DNA of 64,000 nucleotides from Qipengyuania sp. YIM B01966 (GTDB taxonomy: Bacteria; Pseudomonadota; Alphaproteobacteria; Sphingomonadales; Sphingomonadaceae). The notes below the pieces were generated by a model. The model was not told the DNA's origin and made no database searches. It saw only the letters and a list, made by a program, of their open reading frames with translations. Below, in pieces: positions 44,416-52,943 of the stretch (position 1 is the first letter of the stretch; the number at the start of each line of letters is the position of its first letter). The stretch covers positions 1 through 64,000 of the forward strand of contig NZ_JADMNM010000006.1 in the NCBI RefSeq assembly GCF_016461955.1, in the 5' to 3' direction. Made by a program: the position numbers and the translations under genes.

Positions 44416-45276
44416 TCAGTGGACCGGCGGATCGACCGCCGGAACCGCATCGACCGGGGCCACCGGCTCGCCGGGCTGGCGCGGCGGCAGGGCGTTTTCG
44501 GGCACCGCACCGATCTGCATCGCCGGCGTCGGCACGTGTTCGAGGTTGCGCACCTTGACGGTCAGCGCGCGCCCGTCCCAGATCAGTTCGTTGAAGCTTG
44601 GCGGTGTGGAGCGGACGCGCTGCGACAAGGTGCCCGCACCGATCATCCGCACCGGGCCATCGGCACTGTCATGCACCAGGTCGAACGCATCGTGGACATG
44701 GCCTGACAGCACCGCCAGCACGCCGCGCTTCGCCAGCTGCTCGAGCGCGTGAGTGCCGCCAACGGTCAGGTGTTTGCCGGAGGGATCATGCTCGACCAGC
44801 GGGTGATGGCAGGTGACGATCACCTTGCGGTCAGCCGGCACCGCATCGATTGCCGCCAGCGTCTGCGCCAGCGCCGGCGGCGTGATCCAGCCGTTCGACC
44901 ACGGCCAGCGCGGCTGCCAGCGGCGCACAGTCTTGAGCGGCACGATGGCAAGGCCCGGCAGATCAATCTCGCGTTCCAGCTTGCTCTCGATCGCGGCGAA
45001 CCGGCGATAGGGATCGGTGAACCGCTCGACCAGGTTGAAATAAGGCAGATCGTGATTGCCCACCTCGACCGTGACCGGCGCATCAAGGCTGTTGATCCAG
45101 CGATTGGCCGCTTCGTATTCGCGGTGGCGCGCGCGCATCGTCAGATCACCGGTGATGGCCACCGCCGCCGGTTGCCGCCGCGTGATTTCGGCCTTGCACC
45201 AGGCGAGCGCCGCGCGGTCTTCAAGGCCGAAATGGAGGTCGCTGATATGGAACAGCAGCAGCGGGTCAGATATCAT
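44416..45276 (-). CDS. Calcineurin-like metallophosphoesterase
   Basis: A 286-residue protein. The metal-binding blocks are in order: SDLHFG (D13, H15), GDLT (D44), GNHD (N74, H75, D76), CHHPL and SGHVHD. It could hydrolyse cyclic nucleotides, nucleotides or lipids. Its ATG lies 11 bp inside the upstream lipid-kinase gene, suggesting co-translation and possibly a shared lipid role. A Pro-rich tail ends the protein. Confidence 0.9.
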   Translation of the reverse strand: MISDPLLLFHISDLHFGLEDRAALAWCKAEITRRQPAAVAITGDLTMRARHREYEAANRWINSLDAPVTVEVGNHDLPYFNLVERFTDPYRRFAAIESKLEREIDLPGLAIVPLKTVRRWQPRWPWSNGWITPPALAQTLAAIDAVPADRKVIVTCHHPLVEHDPSGKHLTVGGTHALEQLAKRGVLAVLSGHVHDAFDLVHDSADGPVRMIGAGTLSQRVRSTPPSFNELIWDGRALTVKVRNLEHVPTPAMQIGAVPENALPPRQPGEPVAPVDAVPAVDPPVH

Positions 45277-46138
45277 CGCGCGTCGCCAGCAGATCGACCG
45301 CGCAGGGGGCCACGGTGAATGTCTCGCTGGCCCTGCCCTCGACCGCCTCGCCGTCAAGCAGATAGCGCACCGCGCCGCCCTGCGGATCAGACAAGGTGAC
45401 GCTGTCGGATACGCCGATTTCCTCGTGCGGGCCGGTGCGGAAATCCTGCCGCAGCAAGGCGATGCCCTGCTGGACGACCTCGCCGGCGGATTCGGCATAA
45501 TAGGCAGTGACATGTAGGCCATCGTCCGCCGGCTCCACCACCAGCAGGGGATAGCCATCCACGCGGCCGAGCGGCGGTTCGGTGCAGACCAGCATCGCGC
45601 CATTGGTCGATTCGCTGATCGCCGAAACCGCGCCGCTGGCAATCGCCGCCAGATCGGTTTCCCGAAGCGCCTCGCGCACGTCCTGCCAGGCGGTGCCGGG
45701 GCCGGCCATCAGTTCGGCCAGCGCCTCGCCCGATGCTGTGCGGATGATCGGCGGGCGAAGCGCTTTGACCGCACCGGCGGCATGGCGGGCCACGATCTCC
45801 TCGGCCGGAACATCGCCGTGCAACCGCTTGGCGAGCAGGTTCTTGGTCCCCCCCGGCAGCACCAGCACGCGGCCGCCCCATCCACCGAGGGCATGGATCA
45901 CTGCATTGACCGTGCCGTCGCCGGCAAAGATCGCCACCAGGCCGATGCCCGCCGCGTCAAGTTGCGCGGGGGTGGGCGCATCCTCTTCAGGGAAGCGCAG
46001 CGTGCGCTGCACATTGAGGCCGGATTGATCGCAGCCACCGATCAGCGCCTCGAGCGCCTCGTCGCTGTTGCTGCCGCTGCTGGCATTGGCGACCAGCCAG
46101 ATCGGCTGGCAAGCGGCGATGCTGGTGGGGCTGTCCAT
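45266..46138 (-). CDS. Diacylglycerol kinase catalytic domain protein
   Basis: A 290-residue protein. The N-terminal catalytic domain has NASSGSN, IFAGDGTVNAVIHAL (GDGT motif) and LPGGTKNLLAKRL. The C-terminal beta-rich domain resembles YegS/DgkB lipid kinases (YLLDGEAVEGRASETF). A lipid substrate is likely. Start 46138 was chosen at the Met immediately before the domain. Confidence 0.88.
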   Translation of the reverse strand: MDSPTSIAACQPIWLVANASSGSNSDEALEALIGGCDQSGLNVQRTLRFPEEDAPTPAQLDAAGIGLVAIFAGDGTVNAVIHALGGWGGRVLVLPGGTKNLLAKRLHGDVPAEEIVARHAAGAVKALRPPIIRTASGEALAELMAGPGTAWQDVREALRETDLAAIASGAVSAISESTNGAMLVCTEPPLGRVDGYPLLVVEPADDGLHVTAYYAESAGEVVQQGIALLRQDFRTGPHEEIGVSDSVTLSDPQGGAVRYLLDGEAVEGRASETFTVAPCAVDLLATRDDI

Positions 46139-46191
46139 GGCTGCTAAGCGGTGCTGGCCGCGCTCGGTTCCCGCGTGCGGCACACCAGACC

Positions 46192-46461
46192 CTAGATGCG
46201 CCGGGTCACGATCATCCAGGCGGCGCCGAGATTGAACGCGGTGTACAGCGCATAAATCCAGCCCGGCACCGCCGATCCGTCAGCCGACAGCAACATTGCT
46301 GCCAGCAGAATGAGGAATTCGCTCGCCAGCCCGATCTTCCCGCCCAGCAGATGGACGAACCACGGCACCTCGCCGAGCAGCGGATGGCCGCTGTGCAGCA
46401 CCGCCTGGTGCGCGGCAAAATTGCCGATCCCCATCAGGAAAATGAGCGCCAGTGCGAGCAT
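46192..46461 (-). CDS. Small hypothetical membrane protein
   Basis: About 89 residues with three hydrophobic stretches (near 1-15, 45-60, 66-85) and a polar loop with H-x-x-VLHSGHPLLGEVP. I do not recognise a family. It sits 52 bp after the LytTR regulator gene at 46514 on the same strand. Confidence 0.65.
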   Translation of the reverse strand: MLALALIFLMGIGNFAAHQAVLHSGHPLLGEVPWFVHLLGGKIGLASEFLILLAAMLLSADGSAVPGWIYALYTAFNLGAAWMIVTRRI

Positions 46462-46513
46462 TACGGCGCTGATGTGGGGTGGCGCTGGGGTAAGGTCCAG
46501 TGGCGCGCTGCGC

Positions 46514-47248
46514 TCAGCGGCCGGCCATCGCCTTGACCTTGGGCAGATAGGTACGGCCGATCCGCAGCGCCTCGCCATCGGCCAATTCGACCGACCAGAC
46601 GCCCAGCCCGTCATGCCTGAGCCCGGTGATGCGGTCGCGCCGCAGGATGGTCGAGCGATGGATACGGATGAACTGCGCCGGGTCGAGCCGGCTTTCCAGA
46701 CCGGCAATGGTCTGCAGCAGCAGGTACGACCTCTCGCCCACATGGAGGCGGACATAATCGCGCTCGGCATCGATCCGCCCCACCTGGCCGACATCGATCC
46801 GCACCAGTTCCGATTTGTGCGGCACCCACAATTCGCTGAGCCACGCGCTGGCCCCGCGCGGCGAGGCGTCACGCCGTTCGGCCACACGGCCAATCGCGCG
46901 CGCCAGCCGTTCGGGCGATACGGGCTTGAGCACGTAATCGACCGCGTCGAGATCGAACGCCTCGACCGCGAAATGATCATGCGCGGTGACGAAGACCAGC
47001 GCCGGGCGCGGTTCCTGGCGGGTCAGCGCGCGGGCGACGCCAATCCCGTCCAGTTCGGGCATGGTCATGTCGAGCAGCACCAGATCGGGCGCCAGGCGGG
47101 CAATTTCGGCGAGCGCGGCGCGCCCGTCGCTGGCGGTGCCCACTACCTCGAGCCCCGGCAGACGCTGGCAGATCACCTGCAGCCGCTCTATCGCCAGCAT
47201 CTCGTCATCTACGATCAGGGTTCTGAGGCTGCTATCCGTCCGGGTCAT
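46514..47248 (-). CDS. LytTR family response regulator (second pair)
   Basis: A 244-residue regulator with receiver (acidic pair D14-D15, phospho-acceptor D60 in LLDMTMPE, VTAHDHFAVEAFDLDAVDYVLKPV) and a LytTR domain (about 140-240; RIHRSTILRRDRI). It lacks the long acidic linker of the paralogue at 16462. Its kinase gene precedes it with one base between. Confidence 0.92.
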   Translation of the reverse strand: MTRTDSSLRTLIVDDEMLAIERLQVICQRLPGLEVVGTASDGRAALAEIARLAPDLVLLDMTMPELDGIGVARALTRQEPRPALVFVTAHDHFAVEAFDLDAVDYVLKPVSPERLARAIGRVAERRDASPRGASAWLSELWVPHKSELVRIDVGQVGRIDAERDYVRLHVGERSYLLLQTIAGLESRLDPAQFIRIHRSTILRRDRITGLRHDGLGVWSVELADGEALRIGRTYLPKVKAMAGR

Positions 47249-47249
47249 C

Positions 47250-48473
47250 TCACAAGGCCTCGTAAAGGGCCAACGGCATCCGCAACTCGGCCGTGTAGCC
47301 GCCGCCGACGCGCGGACCGGTGCTGAGCCGTGCGGCCGTACCGAACCGCGCCTCCAGCCGGTCGCGCACATTTGCAAGACCGATGCCCATGCCGTGGTCG
47401 GCCGTAGCCCCACCCGGGCCGTCATCTTCGACCGACACCACCAATTCACCCGCTTCCTCGCGCGCGGCGAGGGTGATGGTGATCGGCCGGGCGTGCGGGG
47501 CGACGGCATATTTGACCGCATTTTCGACCAGCGGCTGGAGGATCATCCCCGGCACGCGGGCATCGGCCAGCCGCATGGGCAGGTCGAAGCGCGGCACCAG
47601 CCGGTCGGCAAAGCGGGCTTGCTCGATCGCCAGATACTGCCGCTGCAGGTCGAACTCGTCCTCCAGCGCGACATCCGATGTCGGATCGTCGGCCAGGCTG
47701 TGGCGGTAGAAGTTCGACACCGCCTGGATCATCTGCTCGGCCCGTTCGGTCTTGCCGGTCATCACCAGCGAGGACAGCGAGTTCAGCGTATTGAACAGGA
47801 AATGGGGATTCACCTGATAGCGCAGCGAGCGCAGTTCGGCGGCCTTGGCGGCGCGGCGGAACTCACCCTCGCGCCGCTCGGCAAGCCGCGCCTGCGCCCC
47901 GTATAACAACGCGAGATAGAGCGAGCACCAGGCAAGCAGCAGGAAATAGCGGACCAGCGCGATATCGGTCAGCTGGCGCCAGCGTTCGAACCCTTGTGGC
48001 GCGCGCAGCAGGGTGATCGTCCGCGCGCCATCGTTTTGCGTGTCAACTTCCGTATCGGGCCCGGTCATGTGCGGCACTTCGGCAAGCAGGTTGCCCGTCT
48101 CGTCGCGATAGACGCGCACGCCCGGCTCGCTGGCGCTGGCGATTACCTTGGCCTCGACCTCGGCAAAGACGGTCTGGTTGATCTGCGCGATCAGCATCGA
48201 GGCGGGCATCGCGCCGAGCAGGGTGACGATACCTTTTACCGCCAGCGAACGGTGGTCGAAGGCGCGCAGCACCAGCCACAGCACCACCGTCACCCCCGCC
48301 CCGGCAAGGCTGACCAGCGCGCGGCGCCACAGCATCTCGTCCTGAAAATCCAGCCCGACGATCAGACTCCGCGCGGTAGTGATGGCAAAATAGCACGCCC
48401 AGACGCCGATGATCGACCAGGCCACCGCCTTGCCCGGTACGCGGGCGATTTCCCGGGTCGGGAGAGTGCTCAT
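47250..48473 (-). CDS. LytS-type sensor histidine kinase (second pair)
   Basis: A 407-residue kinase. About four membrane segments: two close together near 17-70, one near 82-97 and one near 172-192. A periplasmic or cytoplasmic loop (about 100-165) contains a short stretch like VRVYRDETGNLLAEV and may be the sensor. The kinase core shows LRYQVNPHFLFNTLNS (H224), PLVENAVKYAV and GIGLANVRDRL. The signal is unknown. It is a paralogue of the pair at 16462-18512. Confidence 0.9.
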   Translation of the reverse strand: MSTLPTREIARVPGKAVAWSIIGVWACYFAITTARSLIVGLDFQDEMLWRRALVSLAGAGVTVVLWLVLRAFDHRSLAVKGIVTLLGAMPASMLIAQINQTVFAEVEAKVIASASEPGVRVYRDETGNLLAEVPHMTGPDTEVDTQNDGARTITLLRAPQGFERWRQLTDIALVRYFLLLAWCSLYLALLYGAQARLAERREGEFRRAAKAAELRSLRYQVNPHFLFNTLNSLSSLVMTGKTERAEQMIQAVSNFYRHSLADDPTSDVALEDEFDLQRQYLAIEQARFADRLVPRFDLPMRLADARVPGMILQPLVENAVKYAVAPHARPITITLAAREEAGELVVSVEDDGPGGATADHGMGIGLANVRDRLEARFGTAARLSTGPRVGGGYTAELRMPLALYEAL

Positions 48474-48548
48474 CGTCTGCCCCTGCCGGCCCACGCCGCG
48501 CCGCGCCACGCGGCATAGGCGAACGGCGCATCCACTTCGGCCAACGGC

Positions 48549-50090
48549 TCAGGCGCCTTCGAGCAGCCCCTCCGCCGCGATCCGGGCGCGCCAGTGGGCC
48601 GGGGCCAGCGTGTGGACATTGTTGCCCCGCGCATCAACCGCCACCGTCACCGGCATATCCTGCACGCGGAACTCGTAGATCGCCTCCATGCCCAGATCCT
48701 CGAAGGCAACCACTTTGGCTTCCTTGATCGCGCGCGCGACCAGATAGGCGGCGCCTCCGGTGGCCATCAGATAGGCGACCTTGAAGCGACTGATTACCTC
48801 GACCGCATCGGCCCCGCGCTCGGCCTTGCCGATCATCGCGAACAGCCCCTGATCGAGCATCATCTCGGTGAACTTGTCCATCCGCGTGGCGGTGGTCGGA
48901 CCGGCGGGGCCGACCACCTCGCCCAGCACCGGATCGACCGGGCCGACATAATAGATCGCGCGGCCCGCAAAGCTGACCGGCAGAGCCTCACCCGCATCGA
49001 GCATATCCTTGATCCGCTTATGCGCCGCATCGCGCCCGGTCAGCATATGGCCCGACAACAGCAGCCGGTCGCCATGCTGCCAGCTTTCGACCTCCTCGCG
49101 GGTGAGATTGTCGAGATCGACGCGCTTGGCCGCCGCATCGGGCTGCCAGTGCACGTCGGGCCATTGCGACAGGTCGGGCTGTTCGAGGAACGCCGGCCCG
49201 CTGCCATCCAGCGTGAAATGCGCGTGGCGAGTGGCGGCGCAATTGGGGATCATCGCTACCGGCTTGCCCGCCGCATGGCACGGCCAGTCGCGGATTTTGA
49301 CGTCGAGCACGGTCGACAGCCCGCCCAGCCCCTGCGCACCGATCCCCTGCGCGTTGACCGCATCGAAAATGTCGATCCTCAGCTGCTCGAGATCGCTCTG
49401 CGCCCCGCGCGCCTTCAGCTGGGCCATGTCGATCGGCTCCATCAGGCTTTCCTTGGCGAGCTTCATGCAATGTTCGGCCGTGCCGCCAATCCCGATACCG
49501 AGCATCCCGGGCGGGCACCAGCCGGCGCCCATCTGCGGGATCATCTCGACCACCCAGTCGATGATATTGTCGCTGGGGTTCATCATCTTGAACTTGGACT
49601 TGTTCTCGCTCCCCCCGCCCTTGGCGGCAACATCGACGCTGACGGTGCGGCCCGGGACCATTTCGACCGACAGCACGCAGGGTGTGTTGTCGCGGGTGTT
49701 GCGGCGGGTGAAAGCGGGGTCGGCCAGGACAGAAGCGCGCAGCTTGTTGTCGGGGTGGTTATAGGCCCGGCGGACCCCTTCATCGACCACCTCCTGCAGG
49801 CTGCGCGATGACGCGAGGCGGCATTCCTGCCCCCATTTGACGAATACGTTGACGATCCCGGTGTCCTGGCAGATCGGCCGATGGCCTTCGGCGCACATCC
49901 GGCTGTTGGTGAGGATCTGCGCGATCGCGTCCTTCGCCGCCGGGCCCTGCTCGGCCTCGTAGGCGGCGCCGAGCGCGCGGATATAATCCATCGGGTGATA
50001 GTACGAAATGAACTGCAGCGCGTCGGCAACGCTGGCCACCAGATCGTCCTCGTGGATGGTCACCATGGTCATGTCGCTCATCGAATCCAC
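48549..50090 (-). CDS. Class I fumarate hydratase (iron-sulfur type)
   Basis: A 513-residue single-chain class I hydratase. The N-terminal half carries RPICQDTGIVNVFVKWG, PSDNIIDWVVEMIPQMGAGWCPPGMLGIGIGGTAEHCM with candidate cluster cysteines, and the C-terminal half GPTTATRMDKFTEMML and MATGGAAYLVARAIKEAKVV. It interconverts fumarate and malate and needs a [4Fe-4S] cluster, which the Suf products here could supply. MSDMT at codon 4 is an alternative start. Confidence 0.94.
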   Translation of the reverse strand: MDSMSDMTMVTIHEDDLVASVADALQFISYYHPMDYIRALGAAYEAEQGPAAKDAIAQILTNSRMCAEGHRPICQDTGIVNVFVKWGQECRLASSRSLQEVVDEGVRRAYNHPDNKLRASVLADPAFTRRNTRDNTPCVLSVEMVPGRTVSVDVAAKGGGSENKSKFKMMNPSDNIIDWVVEMIPQMGAGWCPPGMLGIGIGGTAEHCMKLAKESLMEPIDMAQLKARGAQSDLEQLRIDIFDAVNAQGIGAQGLGGLSTVLDVKIRDWPCHAAGKPVAMIPNCAATRHAHFTLDGSGPAFLEQPDLSQWPDVHWQPDAAAKRVDLDNLTREEVESWQHGDRLLLSGHMLTGRDAAHKRIKDMLDAGEALPVSFAGRAIYYVGPVDPVLGEVVGPAGPTTATRMDKFTEMMLDQGLFAMIGKAERGADAVEVISRFKVAYLMATGGAAYLVARAIKEAKVVAFEDLGMEAIYEFRVQDMPVTVAVDARGNNVHTLAPAHWRARIAAEGLLEGA

Positions 50091-50242
50091 AATCCTTCCG
50101 GTCGATGCGCCCGCCCATAGGCGGATGCGGCGGTTAGCGTCAAAGCACTTGGAGAAGCCGGACGGCCCGACTAAAGCGGGCGACCGGGCGTGCTAGCCGG
50201 GTAATACGCCCCCCGGTGAACCCTGTTACGAATGCTGGACCG

Positions 50243-50857
50243 ATGACCGCCACCGACACACTCTCGCCCGCAAGTCCGTCGCTCGATTTTGATGCCGCCC
50301 GCCGGGCGATGATCGACAGCCAGTTGCGGCCGAGCGGGGTCAACGCCCCGATGGTGCTCGAGCGGATGGCTGCGGTGCCGCGCGAACGCTTCGTCCCGGC
50401 GGCACTCGCGGACGTCGCCTATATCGACCGCAGTATCGCGCTGGGCGATGGCGGGCACCTCGCCGCGCCGCTGTTCTACGGCCAGTTGCTGGTCGAGGCG
50501 CGCCCGGTCCCAAGCGACCGGGTGCTGGTGGTGGATGGCGGGTCGGGCTACCTTGCCGAACTGGTCCGCCCACTGGTGGCCGCGACCGACAGCGTCACCC
50601 CGGCGGAACTGGGCACAGTGGCCGCAGGCGCGGGATACACGCTGGTGCTGATCGACGGTGCGGGCGAGCAATTGCCGCCCGAACTTAGCGCCGCAATGGC
50701 CGAAGGCGGGCGCGTACTTGGCGGCGTCATCCAGCGGGGCATCACCAGCCTTGCCGTGGGGCGCAAGGCGGGCAGCGATCTGGCGCTTATGCCGCTTAGC
50801 GAAATGGGTATCCCACGGATTGCCGCCTTCGACGCGCCCAAGGGGTGGAGCTTCTGA
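50243..50857 (+). CDS. PCMT-like protein, probably degenerate methyltransferase
   Basis: A 204-residue protein. The first 100 residues match protein-L-isoaspartate methyltransferases (MIDSQLRPSGV, MAAVPRERFVP). The usual SAM-binding EIGTGSGYQAA is VDGGSGYLAEL here, and the next part carrying the second SAM motif appears shortened (VRPLVAATDSVTPAELG). It ends with LVLIDGAGEQLPP and GGRVLGGV. Enzyme activity is doubtful. It sits just upstream of tolC (2 bp), as in many alphaproteobacteria. Confidence 0.8.
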   Translation: MTATDTLSPASPSLDFDAARRAMIDSQLRPSGVNAPMVLERMAAVPRERFVPAALADVAYIDRSIALGDGGHLAAPLFYGQLLVEARPVPSDRVLVVDGGSGYLAELVRPLVAATDSVTPAELGTVAAGAGYTLVLIDGAGEQLPPELSAAMAEGGRVLGGVIQRGITSLAVGRKAGSDLALMPLSEMGIPRIAAFDAPKGWSF

Positions 50858-50859
50858 CC

Positions 50860-52338
50860 ATGCGCCGTCCCGTTCTGGCGCTGACGGCCGCTTGCGGTGC
50901 ATTGCTCGCCGCCGCGCTGCCTTCCGCCGCACTGGCCGACACGCTGCGCGAAGCCTTGGCGATGGCCTATCGCACCAATCCGCAGCTGCACGCCGCGCGT
51001 GCCAACCAGCGGGTGATCGACGAAAACGTCGTCATCGAACGGGCCGCCGGGCGCCCGCAGGCGAGCGCTTCGGCGCAATACACCGAATATGTAAAGCAGT
51101 CGAACGGCGACGGAATTGGCCCCGATCGCGGCCTCGGCGCGGGGCTCGACCTGTCGCTGCCGCTGTTCACTGGCGGGGCAATCCGCAACGGCATCCTCGC
51201 CGCCGAAACGCGGGTCGAGGCCGGGCGGGCCGATCTGCGCGGGGCGGAGAGCGCCTTGTTCACGCAGGTCGTCGCCGCCTACATGGATGTCATCCGGGGC
51301 GAGGCGCTGGTCGGGCTGGCTGCGAACCAGGTGGATGTGCTGAGCGTCAATGCGCAGGCCACTGGCGACCGGTTCGAGATCGGCGATCTGACCCGCACCG
51401 ATGTCGCCCAGTCGGAGGCGCGGCTGGCTATTGCGCGGGGCGATCTGCGCAATACGCAGGCCACTCTGGTCGCCGCGCGCGAACGCTACATCGCGCTGGT
51501 CGGCAAGGCGCCCGACAATCTCCAGCCGCCGCCACCGCTGCCGAATATGCCGGCCGATGTGCAGACCGCAGTGGCAATCGCGCTGGAAAACAACCCCGAC
51601 CTAATCGCCGCGCGCCAGCGCGCGCGCGCCGCCGGCTACGATATCGACATTGCCGGCGCCGGGCGGATGCCGCGCGTTTCGGTGTTCACCGGCGGCAGCT
51701 ACAACAATTATTTCGGCTCGCTTGGCAACGACAGCACCGTCGGCCTGCCGCAATCGGCGACCGCAGCCCAGGCCGGCGTTCGGGTGTCCATGCCAATCTT
51801 GCAAGGCGGGCGGGTCGGCGCGCAGGAACGGCAGGCGCAGGCCCGCGCGCAAGGGGCGCTGGAGCAGGAAATCGCGCTCGAACGCGATGTGATTGCCGAA
51901 GTGCGCTCGGCCTGGTCGAACTGGCAGGCTTCGCTGGCGATCGTCGAAAGCTCGCAGATCGCTGTCTCCGCCGCGGCGCTCGGGCTCGAAGGGGTGCGCG
52001 CGGAAAACACCGTCGGCAACCGCACCATCCTCGAAATCCTCAATCAGGAACAGGAACTGGTCAATACGCGCGTCCAGCTCATCACCGCACGGCGCAACGC
52101 CTATGTCGCGGGCTTCGCGCTGCTGGCTGCCATGGGCCGGGCCGAAGCGCGCGATCTGGGCCTGGGCGATGATGGGCCGCTCTACGATCCGGTGATCAAC
52201 TACGACCGGGTGCAGGGCAAGTGGTGGGACTGGGAGCGCGATCCCGACCCGGTCGCGCAATCGACGCGCACGATTGACATTACCGCCCCCGATGCCGAGA
52301 TTCCGCCCGAATCTGGCACGGGTCGCGGCGTCTACTGA
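50860..52338 (+). CDS. tolC: TolC family outer-membrane efflux/secretion channel
   Basis: A 492-residue protein with a signal peptide (cleavage near ALA-D, about 26). Two structural repeats are visible: each contains an N-P-x-L start (TNPQLHAARANQRV; NNPDLIAARQRARA), a beta-hairpin part and a long helical stretch. VSMPILQGGRVGAQERQAQA and ILEILNQEQELVNTRVQL are typical. It spans the outer membrane and works with tripartite pumps, none of which are in the window. Confidence 0.94.
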   Translation: MRRPVLALTAACGALLAAALPSAALADTLREALAMAYRTNPQLHAARANQRVIDENVVIERAAGRPQASASAQYTEYVKQSNGDGIGPDRGLGAGLDLSLPLFTGGAIRNGILAAETRVEAGRADLRGAESALFTQVVAAYMDVIRGEALVGLAANQVDVLSVNAQATGDRFEIGDLTRTDVAQSEARLAIARGDLRNTQATLVAARERYIALVGKAPDNLQPPPPLPNMPADVQTAVAIALENNPDLIAARQRARAAGYDIDIAGAGRMPRVSVFTGGSYNNYFGSLGNDSTVGLPQSATAAQAGVRVSMPILQGGRVGAQERQAQARAQGALEQEIALERDVIAEVRSAWSNWQASLAIVESSQIAVSAAALGLEGVRAENTVGNRTILEILNQEQELVNTRVQLITARRNAYVAGFALLAAMGRAEARDLGLGDDGPLYDPVINYDRVQGKWWDWERDPDPVAQSTRTIDITAPDAEIPPESGTGRGVY

Positions 52339-52371
52339 CGGGCGCGCTTCTGCCGGAATATTTGGGGGCAA

Positions 52372-52896
52372 ATGATGCGGCACGAAGGCGAAGCGTCGGT
52401 CGAGGAAATCCTCGAATCGATCAAGAAGGTGATCGCACGCGACAATCGCGCCGGCGCGATCGAGGAGCGCCGTCGCCGCAGCCAGGCGGGCGTTACCGAG
52501 AGCGCGCACACGCCGGCCGAAGCCGCGCCCGAACCGGCGTATGACGACGAGGCCGAAGACGTGCTCGATCTTGCCGGCGCCTCTTACGCGCAGGCAGATG
52601 ATGACGACGTGTTCCAAGATGCTGAGGCTGCAGCGCTCGATCCTGAGGGGGACGACACGCCGTTGACCGGGGCGGCCGCGCGCGCGTCGATCGGCGACAA
52701 CCTCGCCGCGCTCGCTATGCTGGCCGAACCGGGCGTGGCACCGCGCATCGTCCGCTCGGGCGAAACCTCGCTCGAGGAGCTCACGCGTGAACTGCTGCGG
52801 CCAATGCTGGCGCGGTGGCTGGACGATAATCTACCCGGCATGGTCGAACGCATGGTGCGCGACGAAATCGCTCGCATCGCCGGCAAGCGCGGCTGA
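52372..52896 (+). CDS. DUF2497 / PopZ-like polar organising protein
   Basis: A 174-residue protein with the three-part layout of Caulobacter PopZ: an N-terminal helix (ASVEEILESIKKVIARD), an acidic Pro/Ala-rich middle (about 50-105) and a conserved C-terminal helical region (LEELTRELLRPMLARWLDDNLPGMVERMVRDEIARI). PopZ forms condensates at cell poles and binds ParB. Homology to that family is well supported; equivalent function here is inference. Either of two adjacent ATGs could be the start, with GGGGG upstream. Confidence 0.85.
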   Translation: MMRHEGEASVEEILESIKKVIARDNRAGAIEERRRRSQAGVTESAHTPAEAAPEPAYDDEAEDVLDLAGASYAQADDDDVFQDAEAAALDPEGDDTPLTGAAARASIGDNLAALAMLAEPGVAPRIVRSGETSLEELTRELLRPMLARWLDDNLPGMVERMVRDEIARIAGKRG

Positions 52897-52943
52897 CGCA
52901 AAAGCGCTTTCCACCGCGCCGCGCGCTGCGCTAGGCAGCGGCC

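Noticed and set aside
46310-47326. 338-residue plus-strand ORF
   Set aside because: Antisense to the LytTR regulator gene; no domain motif.
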